This document shows, in pieces, positions 34,159-42,311 of a stretch of DNA of 44,505 nucleotides. Numbering within the stretch: position 1 is the first letter of the stretch; every line of letters starts with the position of its first letter. The translations under genes and the position numbers were made by a program. The notes beneath the pieces are model-generated. The model was not told the origin of the DNA, did no database searches, and was given only the letters and a program-made list of their open reading frames with translations. This stretch comes from Nitrospirota bacterium (lineage in GTDB: Bacteria > Nitrospirota > Nitrospiria > Nitrospirales > UBA8639): contig RFGT01000084.1 of assembly GCA_003696975.1 (NCBI GenBank), forward strand, positions 1 to 44,505, read 5' to 3'.

Positions 34159-34778
34159 CAACGCGGATAAAATGGCTCATCTGCGGGGGATTGTTTGTTC
34201 TCTGGGGGACGTTGTTGATGGAGCATTTTCTCGATCCCTATACCCCCATCCGAAGACCCTTACGGTATAAGACCGGACAAACTGCAAGTCAGGCGGTCCA
34301 GCCGCAGGACTTGCCGCAGGCGCCTACTATCCTTCACCACCCTCAATCCACCCCTGTGCGATTCCAGAAACCGCGTAACATCTTTGCTCCGTTGTTTGGA
34401 CGCCCTTCAGGTCCTCCACAACCACGTAATCGTACATCTCGGAAATCCTCAGTAATTCGAACTCAGAAGTCCTCTCCCGGAGGCCTCTCTTCCAGCGCTT
34501 CGAACTCCTCTGGCTCCTCACCGGCTCAGATTGCCATCGAACGGGCCCGCCGCCAATTGAAACAATTTCGCTTTTTGGGATACCTAACTCAGCATGGTAG
34601 TCAACAGGTCTTTCTTAGTAACGGGCAGGCTATTTATATCGTTAGACAAGGAGAGCTCGTCGAAGGCACTATCCAAGTTGACGCCATCCACCCTAAAACC
34701 GTCGTGCTCTCGACCTTTGTTCCAGAAACGGGGAAGCGGGTTCAGGCCACGCTTTCCTTAACCAAAGAGGCATCCTGA
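34155..34778 (+). CDS. GspC/PilP-like periplasmic connector
   Basis: A 207-residue protein with one N-terminal membrane helix (WLICGGLFVLWGTLLM), a long proline/serine-rich linker (about residues 40-125) and a C-terminal beta domain: FRFLGYLTQHGSQQVFLSNGQAIYIVRQGELVEG, then VVLSTFVPETGKRVQATLSL. This matches the homology-region domain shared by GspC and PilP, which contacts the secretin periplasmic domains. It is therefore the likely link between the inner-membrane PilMNO platform and the secretin. The gene overlaps the PilO-like gene by four bases. The secretin here has TPRs instead of classical N0-N2 domains, so the contact surface may differ. Confidence 0.78.
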   Translation: MTTRIKWLICGGLFVLWGTLLMEHFLDPYTPIRRPLRYKTGQTASQAVQPQDLPQAPTILHHPQSTPVRFQKPRNIFAPLFGRPSGPPQPRNRTSRKSSVIRTQKSSPGGLSSSASNSSGSSPAQIAIERARRQLKQFRFLGYLTQHGSQQVFLSNGQAIYIVRQGELVEGTIQVDAIHPKTVVLSTFVPETGKRVQATLSLTKEAS

Positions 34779-34780
34779 TC

Positions 34781-34807
34781 CGTATCATTTGATACGTCTG
34801 ATACGTC
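34781..34807. repeat. Palindrome with tandem repeat, operator-like
   Basis: CGTATCA (34781-34787) and TGATACG (34790-34796) form a 16-base near-perfect palindrome with a TT centre. The unit TGATACGTC is then repeated exactly in tandem (34790-34798, 34799-34807). It lies 11 bases before the protease start codon. Confidence 0.65.
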
Positions 34808-34817
34808 AATCCCAGTT

Positions 34818-35597
34818 ATGTCCACTTTTATCACCTTGGTTCATTTCCAAGTTTCCAGTTTGGTCAAAAGGATGCCAATCGCTTGCGTGGCGTATGTGCT
34901 CTTGAGCAATAGCTTTATTGATTGGGGATGGAACTCGTTTGCCCGGGCAGCACTATATCGCTGTCATGAGACATCAGGAGCTGTCGTATTCACCGATAGT
35001 CCTGCTCAGCTTCACCAATGTACGAGGCTGACCCCCAGTCAGTTGAATGACTCGCCAAGTCCAGGGTCCCCTCAACAAGGCTCTTTTCCCGCAAGTTCTT
35101 ACAGTCCTTCCTCCCCTTCACAGGTTCCATTCCCACAAGGGAAGAATACACCTCGTGGCCCCGGTTCTCAGGACGCAGCTTCTCGTAACCCAACATCGGC
35201 TTTTTCAATTCCACTGACCAAAATTGGAGATTCGTTAATCGTCTCCGCTCGGTTGAATGAGACGCTAGATGTACAGTTAGTCGTCGATACCGGCGCGACG
35301 ATGACGGTCCTCTCACATGAGGTGGCAATGAAACTAGGATTGTTGGCGCATGCCAATACCAGCGTGAAGACCGTTCAGACAGCAGGGGGATCCATCCAGG
35401 TCCCTATGACAACCGTGGCAGAAGTACGTATCGGATCGGCAGTGGCACATAATGTCGATGTCGCCATCCATGATCTTCCCCAGGGGCCACGCGGGGTATC
35501 CGGACTTTTGGGCATGTCGTTCCTTCGACATTTTTTGGTAACGGTCGATTCCAATCGAGGAGTTTTGCATCTCCAGCCACATCGCGAGACAAAGTGA
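34818..35597 (+). CDS. Retropepsin-like aspartic protease with DUF4124-like N-terminus
   Basis: A 259-residue exported protein. A hydrophobic N-terminal segment (CVAYVLLSNSFIDWGW) is followed by a DUF4124-like stretch (LYRCHETSGAVVFTDSP), a serine/proline-rich linker and a retroviral-type aspartic protease domain (about 130-255). The domain has the active site VVDTGATMTVLS and the late GLLGMSFLRHFLVTVD. Such clan AA proteases are dimeric and periplasmic or membrane bound. It is the last gene of the secretion cluster, 39 bases after the GspC/PilP-like gene, and could process a substrate or subunit. No ribosome site precedes the ATG at 34818; the ATG at 34872 has AAAGG too close, so the start is uncertain. 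Confidence 0.85.
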   Translation: MSTFITLVHFQVSSLVKRMPIACVAYVLLSNSFIDWGWNSFARAALYRCHETSGAVVFTDSPAQLHQCTRLTPSQLNDSPSPGSPQQGSFPASSYSPSSPSQVPFPQGKNTPRGPGSQDAASRNPTSAFSIPLTKIGDSLIVSARLNETLDVQLVVDTGATMTVLSHEVAMKLGLLAHANTSVKTVQTAGGSIQVPMTTVAEVRIGSAVAHNVDVAIHDLPQGPRGVSGLLGMSFLRHFLVTVDSNRGVLHLQPHRETK

Positions 35598-35688
35598 TCC
35601 CTTAAGAAACGTGGAATTCCTACCCAAGGCCGGAACCAATACGCTGATTCCTTGTCTATCTTTGGAAAACCGAGAGGTCGGGAGGAGG

Positions 35689-36780
35689 TTATTCTTCGAT
35701 AGGGGGCAATGCCCCTAGATACGCGTAGTCCCCGACCCCGATCAACGGAGAATCAGGCTTCAGACGGTAATCGCCATGTTGGGGATCAACAAATCGCGGG
35801 AATCGATGGACCATAGTGTGGAGCATCCCCGATTCTGGAGCGGAGGACGCGATATGGTAATCTCGGACATTGTCAAACACCGCATTATAGGCCCCAATCA
35901 CCTTGACGTTTGAGGCAATCTTAATTCCCACCTGCGTATTACCAATAATATTGCCATACAATTCTCCTGTCGTCCCCTCTTGAAAGGAGACCCCACCGCC
36001 ATTGTTTACCAGAGTATTCTGCCGCAGCACGGCATGTGCCCGATCGCTGACGAGCACGGCTTCGAACAAATTTCGGGTTACTACATTACGCTCCAGCACC
36101 ACACGCGAACGTCCGGCAATGGAGACGCCGTGATCATTGTCATGAACAAATGATCCGATCACTGTAGCCGTCGAATCGGCGAAGGCAACGCCCGTGGTTT
36201 CACTCTCCCCAATAACACAGGATTCAAGGCGAACATGCTGGACCTGCTGTGCGAACAACATGCCCTGAACGCGCACCTGTTTCAACACAATGTTGCCCCC
36301 ATTGAAAATTCCCAGCCCTAAACCTCCATGTTGCTGGATTGTCATACCATGGATTTCGATCCGCGTAACCCCATATGGCCACTTTCCAATATGCAGGGTT
36401 CCAACTCGACGCTGTCCAACGACAATGACCCGATCCATGCCTTCGCCGATGATCTTCAAGCGTTCTTTCCCATGGATAGTGATGTCTTCGGGGTACCGAC
36501 CAGCCTTCACGACTATCGTATCCCCGGCTTGCGCATAGTTGACCGCTTCTTGGATAGACTGAAACTGACCACTTCCATCTGAGGCTACGGTCCATGTCAT
36601 ACCTGAGGACACCGAAGATGGAGATTCCTGCGGTTCGGCCCCTATTCCCAAAGGGATATTGCCGAACCACAGGCCAAGAGACAGAATGATCAGCCAGCCA
36701 TACCAGGTGTTCCCCGCCCAATGTGCCAGGTTGGGGCTCCAGGATAACCGAAGAAGAGAAAGACATGAGCGTTTCATCAT
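35689..36780 (-). CDS. Secreted right-handed beta-helix protein
   Basis: A 363-residue protein with an N-terminal membrane/signal segment (WLIILSLGLWFGNIPLGIGA) and a parallel beta-helix typical of the NosD/pectate-lyase-like group. It shows GSGQFQSIQEAVNYAQAGDTI, GRYPEDITIHG, then repeated coils such as HDNDHGVSIAGRSRVVLERN and NTLVNNGGGVSFQEG. Near the end it has DYRLKPDSPLIGVGD, a common closing motif of these proteins. Members are carbohydrate-active or adhesive, and no catalytic residues can be named. It is convergent with the protease gene, 91 bases apart, and divergent from coaE. Being exported beside a secretion cluster, it is a candidate substrate, but that is inference. Confidence 0.85.
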   Translation of the reverse strand: MMKRSCLSLLRLSWSPNLAHWAGNTWYGWLIILSLGLWFGNIPLGIGAEPQESPSSVSSGMTWTVASDGSGQFQSIQEAVNYAQAGDTIVVKAGRYPEDITIHGKERLKIIGEGMDRVIVVGQRRVGTLHIGKWPYGVTRIEIHGMTIQQHGGLGLGIFNGGNIVLKQVRVQGMLFAQQVQHVRLESCVIGESETTGVAFADSTATVIGSFVHDNDHGVSIAGRSRVVLERNVVTRNLFEAVLVSDRAHAVLRQNTLVNNGGGVSFQEGTTGELYGNIIGNTQVGIKIASNVKVIGAYNAVFDNVRDYHIASSAPESGMLHTMVHRFPRFVDPQHGDYRLKPDSPLIGVGDYAYLGALPPIEE

Positions 36781-36870
36781 TTCACCTGGTCATACAGGAA
36801 GCTTTCTGCCAGGTCAAGCCATTCACCCCCAATGAGGCCCCTGAACCTTTTCTGCATGAGAAAAACCGCG

Positions 36871-36876
36871 TATACT
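36871..36876 (+). promoter_or_regulatory. Possible -10 box for coaE with very short leader
   Basis: TATACT ends 11 bases before the coaE start codon, and no ribosome site is visible between them. Transcription would begin about four to six bases before the ATG. The -35 match is poor, so this is tentative. Confidence 0.3.
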
Positions 36877-36887
36877 ACGTTCCCTGC

Positions 36888-37622
36888 ATGCTGGTCGTTG
36901 GCCTAACAGGAGGTCTTGCCTCAGGGAAAAGCACTGTCGCCAAACTCTTTGAGGAATGCGGGGCTATTGTCATTGATGCGGACCAATTAGCACGGCAGGT
37001 TGTACAGCCAGGCCGCGCGGCCTGGAAAGACATTATCCGAGAGTTTGGACCGTCGATCCTTCAAGCGGATCGAACTATCAACCGAAAGGCTTTAGCCGAT
37101 TTGGTGTTTCGAGATCCCCAAAAACTTGCAGCCCTCAATCGTATTGTCCATCCTCGGGTGGCGAGAGAACAGGTGCGCCTCGTCAACACCCTGGCCAAAC
37201 GGGACCCTCATGCAGTGGTTATCTACGACGCTGCTCTTTTGATCGAGGCCGGAGCTCATACCCGGATGGATGTGATCATTGTCGTAACTGCCAACCAGGA
37301 GGTCCAACTCCGCCGTGCTCAACAGCGAGATGGCATTTCCCGGGCTGAAGCCAGGCGACGAATTCGCGGACAACTTCCGTTACGAGTCAAACGGCAGTAT
37401 GCCGATTATCTCCTGGATGGCACATTGCCGCCGGCCAAGCTACGTTCGTTGGTCCGGCGCTTATATCAGCAGTTGAAACAGCGCGCGCTCGCTATGGATC
37501 ATCGACACCAATTGGGCAAGCGACGTTTCCCTCGACGCCAACCTCTATGTCAAACTACGTCTCATACATCGCTTCTCTCCCGTTCATTCTTGCTGACCAG
37601 AAGGAGTATCCTCTATGCATAA
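36888..37622 (+). CDS. coaE: Dephospho-CoA kinase with extended C-terminus
   Basis: A 244-residue dephospho-CoA kinase, the last enzyme of coenzyme A synthesis. The P-loop GLTGGLASGKST is at residues 5-16, then VIDADQLARQVV with the catalytic aspartate, a NRIVHPRV block, and the lid and base region QRDGISRAEARRRI. The frame is open 55 codons further upstream, but those residues belong to the divergent gene region and the family starts at MLVVGLTGG. No ribosome site is visible before the ATG. The last about 45 residues are very basic, extend past the usual end near residue 200, and overlap the trxB start by eight bases. Confidence 0.92.
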   Translation: MLVVGLTGGLASGKSTVAKLFEECGAIVIDADQLARQVVQPGRAAWKDIIREFGPSILQADRTINRKALADLVFRDPQKLAALNRIVHPRVAREQVRLVNTLAKRDPHAVVIYDAALLIEAGAHTRMDVIIVVTANQEVQLRRAQQRDGISRAEARRRIRGQLPLRVKRQYADYLLDGTLPPAKLRSLVRRLYQQLKQRALAMDHRHQLGKRRFPRRQPLCQTTSHTSLLSRSFLLTRRSILYA

Positions 37623-38535
37623 GGTTGTCATTATTGGATCAGGACCTGCGGGACTAACGGCTGCCATCTATACGGCTCGAGCCAACCTCTCACCGTTACT
37701 TATTGAGGGTTCGCAAGCAGGCGGGCAATTAACACTCACTACGGAGGTAGAGAACTACCCTGGATTTCCCAAAGGAATTTTAGGACCTCAGTTGATTCAG
37801 GACATGCATGCACAAGCCGCGAGGTTCGGCACAACGTTTTGGCAGGCAGATGTCACGCAGGTTGATCTCGGCACGCGGCCGTTTCGTCTTGTCGTCAATG
37901 ACGATCAGGTCGTCGAAACTCGGACCCTCATCATCGCGACAGGTGCCTCGGCCAATCTCCTCGGATTACCTGCTGAGAGTCGCCTAATGGGACATGGAGT
38001 CTCCACGTGTGCTACCTGCGATGGCTATTTTTTCCGGGGCAAACCGCTCGTTGTCGTGGGAGGTGGCGACAGTGCGCTCGAAGAAGCCATATTTTTAACC
38101 AAGTTCGCCACACAGGTTACCATTCTCCATCGGCGCGACAAGCTCCGCGCTTCAAAAATTCTGCAAGACCGCGAACGAAACAATGAAAAGATCACGATTC
38201 GGTGGAACACAGTGGTGGATGACATTCTCGGCGAAGATGTGGTCACTGGCGTGCGCGTCCGCAATGTTCTCACCGATGAACGGACCGTCATCCCCTGTGC
38301 TGGTGTGTTCATCGCCATTGGCCACAGTCCCAACACCCACCTGTTCAAAGGGCAACTTGCCATGGACGAAAAGGGCTATATTCTCACACAACGCGGCACA
38401 GCCACGAGCGTTCCCGGTGTGTTCGCGGCTGGAGATGTCCAAGATCCCTATTATCGTCAAGCCGTGACAGCGGCTGGCTCAGGTTGCATGGCGGCCATCG
38501 ATGCGGAGCGATTTTTGGAGGCTAACATTTCGTGA
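37615..38535 (+). CDS. trxB: Thioredoxin reductase
   Basis: A 306-residue thioredoxin reductase that passes electrons from NADPH through FAD to thioredoxin. The FAD motif VIIGSGPAGLTAAIYTARAN, the redox-active CATC in VSTCATCDGYFFRG, the NADPH motif VVVGGGDSALEEAIFL and the closing VFAAGDVQD are all present. Length is standard. AAGGAG lies eight bases before the ATG, inside the end of coaE, and the stop TGA overlaps the thiI start GTG by four bases. coaE, trxB and thiI thus form a coupled operon. Sulfur and redox chemistry may join trxB and thiI, since ThiI uses thiol reductants. Confidence 0.96.
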   Translation: MHKVVIIGSGPAGLTAAIYTARANLSPLLIEGSQAGGQLTLTTEVENYPGFPKGILGPQLIQDMHAQAARFGTTFWQADVTQVDLGTRPFRLVVNDDQVVETRTLIIATGASANLLGLPAESRLMGHGVSTCATCDGYFFRGKPLVVVGGGDSALEEAIFLTKFATQVTILHRRDKLRASKILQDRERNNEKITIRWNTVVDDILGEDVVTGVRVRNVLTDERTVIPCAGVFIAIGHSPNTHLFKGQLAMDEKGYILTQRGTATSVPGVFAAGDVQDPYYRQAVTAAGSGCMAAIDAERFLEANIS

Positions 38536-39704
38536 TTGCTGTGTTCGTGCATTACCATGAGCTAGCTTTGAAAGGTCGCAACCGCGGCTACTTCGAACGT
38601 CGACTGCTGCATCATCTCCAAACAGCGTTGAGACATCTCAACATTGCCCAGGCTGAGGCACTTCCCGGCCGCATTCTCATTGTCTTTGCCGGTCACCCTC
38701 AACGGGAACTCATACAGGAACGGATCCAACACACCTTCGGGGTTGCAAATTTCGCGTTTGTTCAAGATATTCCTGTGGATTACACCTCTCCTGATTTGAC
38801 TCCGCTCTGCAAGGCTATTGAGCATGAAGTCCGCTCGCTTTCCTTTGAAACCTTTCGTATTACTACAAAACGAGCAGATAAACGGTTTCCGCTTCCTTCC
38901 ATCGAGGTCAATCGCGTGGTCGGCGCCTATATTTGCCAACAAACAGGCAAGCGTGTCAGCTTGACCGACCCGGACATGAATATCGTGATCGAGATTGTAA
39001 ACCGTCATGCGTATTTCTCATTGAATCGTCTGCCGGGCCCTGGAGGACTCCCCACAGGTACGAGTGGTCGTGTGGCGTGCCTTCTCTCAGGTGGTATTGA
39101 TTCGCCGGTCGCTGCATACCGAATGATGAAGCGGGGCTGTAGAGTTGTATTCGTCCATTTTCATGGGCGCCCGTACCTGACGCGAGCCTCAGAAGAGAAA
39201 GTCCGCGATCTCGTTGAGCATTTGACCCGTTACCAACTGACATCTCGATTGTATCTGATCCCGTTCGGAGAGACACAGCGGCAGATTGTTTTGGGAAGCC
39301 CTGCCTCGCTTCGAATCGTCCTCTATCGACGCATGATGATGCGTATTGCAGAAACCTTAGCTACACGTGAAAGGTGTTGGGCATTGGTGACAGGCGAGAG
39401 CCTGGGGCAGGTGGCCTCACAAACCCCGGAAAATCTTCGAGTCATCGATGAAGTTCCGCACATTCCCGTCCTTCGCCCTTTAATCGGGATGGATAAGCAG
39501 GAAATCGTGAGTGAAGCCCAGCGGATCGGGAGCTTCGAAATCTCTATTGAACCTGATCAAGACTGCTGTACACTTTTCGTCCCACCTCATCCCAACACAA
39601 AATGCCAACGGAATGAGATCCAAGCGGTCGAGCAGCGCTTAAATATCTCCCTCTTACTTCAGGAATGTGTGGAGAAGGCGGAAGTTGTTGAGTATTCGCT
39701 CTGA
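38532..39704 (+). CDS. thiI: tRNA 4-thiouridine synthetase ThiI (no rhodanese domain)
   Basis: A 390-residue ThiI, which adenylates U8 of tRNA and adds sulfur to make 4-thiouridine. A THUMP domain covers about residues 55-165 (ERIQHTFGVANFAFVQDIP, then FRITTKRADKRFPLPSIEVN), followed by the PP-loop LLSGGIDSPVAAYRMMKRG. CTLFVPPHPNTK near residue 350 is a conserved end. The C-terminal rhodanese domain of E. coli ThiI is absent, as in Bacillus, so sulfur must come from a dedicated desulfurase. The start GTG overlaps the trxB stop by four bases. No thiazole genes adjoin it, so tRNA modification is the safer role. Confidence 0.93.
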   Translation: MIAVFVHYHELALKGRNRGYFERRLLHHLQTALRHLNIAQAEALPGRILIVFAGHPQRELIQERIQHTFGVANFAFVQDIPVDYTSPDLTPLCKAIEHEVRSLSFETFRITTKRADKRFPLPSIEVNRVVGAYICQQTGKRVSLTDPDMNIVIEIVNRHAYFSLNRLPGPGGLPTGTSGRVACLLSGGIDSPVAAYRMMKRGCRVVFVHFHGRPYLTRASEEKVRDLVEHLTRYQLTSRLYLIPFGETQRQIVLGSPASLRIVLYRRMMMRIAETLATRERCWALVTGESLGQVASQTPENLRVIDEVPHIPVLRPLIGMDKQEIVSEAQRIGSFEISIEPDQDCCTLFVPPHPNTKCQRNEIQAVEQRLNISLLLQECVEKAEVVEYSL

Positions 39705-39793
39705 ACCTATCAGCAGAAGAAATGTCCCTGACGGGAAGCGCTCTACCCCATCTTCTCTAGCTTGTCCAAAGAGCAGGATTCCAGGAGATCACG

Positions 39794-42091
39794 TCAGAGC
39801 TCTTTCAAAATTTGTCTCGTTTCGTCCGCCTCTGGAAATGAATCACTAAGTTGTAACGCGGCCTTCAACGTCTGTTTGGCTTGCTCAGTCTCACCTTTCT
39901 TCAACTGAGCCATACCTAAATGATAGAGAACCATGGGATTGTTCTTGAGTTTATCAGCCGCTTCTCGCAACAGCGCTGCCGCCTTGAGGTAAGCGCCCTT
40001 TTTGTAATAAATCCACCCCAACGTGTCCGCAATATGCGGATCCTGTGGCTGCTGTTCCCGCGCCTGCTGGGCATAGGAAAGTGCCACATCAAGATTTCCG
40101 CCCTCTTCTAAAAGAATCCATGCCAAATTATTGGCGGCTGGCGCGAATGTGGGATTAATCTCAAGAGTGGCTTTGTAATGGTGTTTTGCGATCTCATACT
40201 CTTTTCGTTGTTCGGCAATCATTCCCAACATCATATGGGCAGAAATAAGTTTAGGATTTTTCTCAAGAGCTTTTTGATATTCAGCTATGGCCTCGTCAAT
40301 TCGATTAGTTCGCCGATATAATTCCGCCAAATTCATGTACGAGACCTGCACCGCTTCATTCAAGGCGATAGCCTTCTTGAAGGCTTGTTCAGCCTTGTCG
40401 GCTTGCTGAGCTTGCATCCACAATCCCCCTAGGAGATTGTAGAGATATGGATTGGCGGGAACGCGATTGATTTGTTGGAGCACCCGTTCACGAGCCTCGG
40501 TGGCTTTTCCTTGGGCCAAATAGATGCTGGCTAGCTGCGAGAGAGCTTGAACAAAGTTCGGATTGCTTGAAAGGGCTTGTTCGAAATGTTTGATCGCCGT
40601 GTCGTACCGCTTGTCCCGCTGTGCGATCAACCCTAGCCGGTAGTGGCTTGGCGCATCGTTAGGCAGTTGTTTCACGATTGCCTCGTAGATTTGTTTAGCT
40701 TTTCCGATTTCGCCCTTCTGGGCATAGGCTTCTGCCAAGATCCGGACAGCTTGAAGATTCCGAGGGTTGAGCTGAAAGGCTATTTGCGCTTGCTCAATGG
40801 CCAGATCTGGTGAACCTTCTGCCAATCGGACCATGGCGAGAACGTTTCTCGCTTCGATCAGATTTGGTGCTAGTTGAATGGCCTGAGTTAACTCTTGGGC
40901 TGCCTGCTTCAGATCTTGTCGGGCGGCAAAGGCAACCCCAAGGTAGTGGTGGGCCAGAGCCAAACGGGGTTCTTCCTTGAGAACACGTTGCAGAAGCAGG
41001 ATCCCTGTATCAATGTCCCCCTTCATCACATGGACACGGGCTTGCAAGGTTTGTCCCATAAGGTCGTTCTTGTCCTTATCAAGAATTGCCTGAATACGAG
41101 ATTCAGCTTCCGCGAGATTGCCGGCATCCAAATAAAAGATAATAAGCTTCTCCTGGGCAGTTGACGAATGAGGATCCAGTTGAACCGCCTTCTGGTAACT
41201 CGCGAGGGCTTTGTCCCGCTGGCCGGTCAACTTGTAGAAGTCTCCAAGCCACACATGGGCCATTGCGTCGTGGGGTTTCTGTTGGACAAGTTGGCGGTAT
41301 GTATCCTCTGCCTTTTTCCACTGGCGCAACGCTTGATAAAAGCCTGCTAATTTCATGTAGAGTGCTTCATTCGCAGGATCGATCGTCACGGCCTTTTTGT
41401 ACGTGGCTTCCGCCTGTTCATACTGGCGGGTTAAAACTTTCAAATCGCCTAAGGCTATCAACACCTCAACGGCACGGGGATTACGAGAAAGGGCTTTTTG
41501 TAAGGCCGCTTCCGCTTGATCGGGTTTCTTCAATCCCAAATAAGCTCTGGCGAGATCGATATAGACCTGCAGATTATCAGGATCCAATTCAATAGCGGTT
41601 TTCAATTCCTGGATGCCTTTCTCGAACTCTTTCTCAATCACCAAACTGCGGCCGCGAAGAAGGTGCCCCTGCGGATCATGGGGGGTTGAAGCCAAAACAA
41701 TTTCGGCATGTTTCCTGGCTTTCTCCGGATTCCGAGCCAAGAGATAAAATTCGCTTAATTTCAATTGTGCCTCATGGAGCGATGGATCAAGTTCGACTGT
41801 TTTGGCCAGCTCGCCAAATGCCGCCTGAAGGTCAGACACTCCTCCCAACTTCATATGAATCAACGCTAATTGGTAATGAGCTTGGGCATCTTTGGGGTCA
41901 AGTTGGACCACGTTTTTATACTCGATCAGCGCTTCTCGATACTTGCCTTCTGCCAAATACGCTTGCCCTCTCTTGACATGCTCGGCCTTCTTCGCTTCAG
42001 CGGACAGTTGAGTACAGGCAGGAGCAATCATCCACATCCAGGTGCACACAACAATGAGGAGACATTTCCAAGGATCAGCTTGCATTTTCAT
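39794..42091 (-). CDS. TPR-repeat lipoprotein (about 765 aa)
   Basis: A 765-residue protein made almost entirely of tetratricopeptide repeats, about twenty of them, such as GKYREALIEYKNVVQLDPKD. They resemble the PrsT-type TPR proteins of PEP-CTERM systems, but no exosortase genes are nearby. The N-terminus has a basic, hydrophobic signal (KCLLIVVCTWMWMIAPAC) with a lipobox-like APAC, so it is probably anchored in the outer membrane facing the periplasm. It would act as a scaffold for other envelope proteins. AAGGA seven bases before the ATG at 42091 supports this start over the one at 42112. It is convergent with thiI, with no clear terminator between. Confidence 0.88.
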   Translation of the reverse strand: MKMQADPWKCLLIVVCTWMWMIAPACTQLSAEAKKAEHVKRGQAYLAEGKYREALIEYKNVVQLDPKDAQAHYQLALIHMKLGGVSDLQAAFGELAKTVELDPSLHEAQLKLSEFYLLARNPEKARKHAEIVLASTPHDPQGHLLRGRSLVIEKEFEKGIQELKTAIELDPDNLQVYIDLARAYLGLKKPDQAEAALQKALSRNPRAVEVLIALGDLKVLTRQYEQAEATYKKAVTIDPANEALYMKLAGFYQALRQWKKAEDTYRQLVQQKPHDAMAHVWLGDFYKLTGQRDKALASYQKAVQLDPHSSTAQEKLIIFYLDAGNLAEAESRIQAILDKDKNDLMGQTLQARVHVMKGDIDTGILLLQRVLKEEPRLALAHHYLGVAFAARQDLKQAAQELTQAIQLAPNLIEARNVLAMVRLAEGSPDLAIEQAQIAFQLNPRNLQAVRILAEAYAQKGEIGKAKQIYEAIVKQLPNDAPSHYRLGLIAQRDKRYDTAIKHFEQALSSNPNFVQALSQLASIYLAQGKATEARERVLQQINRVPANPYLYNLLGGLWMQAQQADKAEQAFKKAIALNEAVQVSYMNLAELYRRTNRIDEAIAEYQKALEKNPKLISAHMMLGMIAEQRKEYEIAKHHYKATLEINPTFAPAANNLAWILLEEGGNLDVALSYAQQAREQQPQDPHIADTLGWIYYKKGAYLKAAALLREAADKLKNNPMVLYHLGMAQLKKGETEQAKQTLKAALQLSDSFPEADETRQILKEL

Positions 42092-42311
42092 ATGCCTATC
42101 CTTTGGTGACAATTGTGGGTCATCTCGTTCATCATCTTGCTTTGGAGCTCAGGAAAGATCCATCGGGGACATTTTGCAGTTTCTTGAGCAGACGAATACC
42201 TTCGCCTCCCATCTTCGTTGACAAGCCTTTTCCCTGCTCGATATAGTACTCCTCGGTCCTTTGGAAAGCTCTCTTAACACTCTGTAACCGACTGTAAGGA
42301 AGAGCAGCGCA

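Noticed and set aside
39794-42091. PrsT of a PEP-CTERM/exosortase system
   Set aside because: The TPR pattern is similar, but no exosortase, PEP-CTERM motif or polysaccharide genes are in the window, so only a generic TPR lipoprotein is supported.
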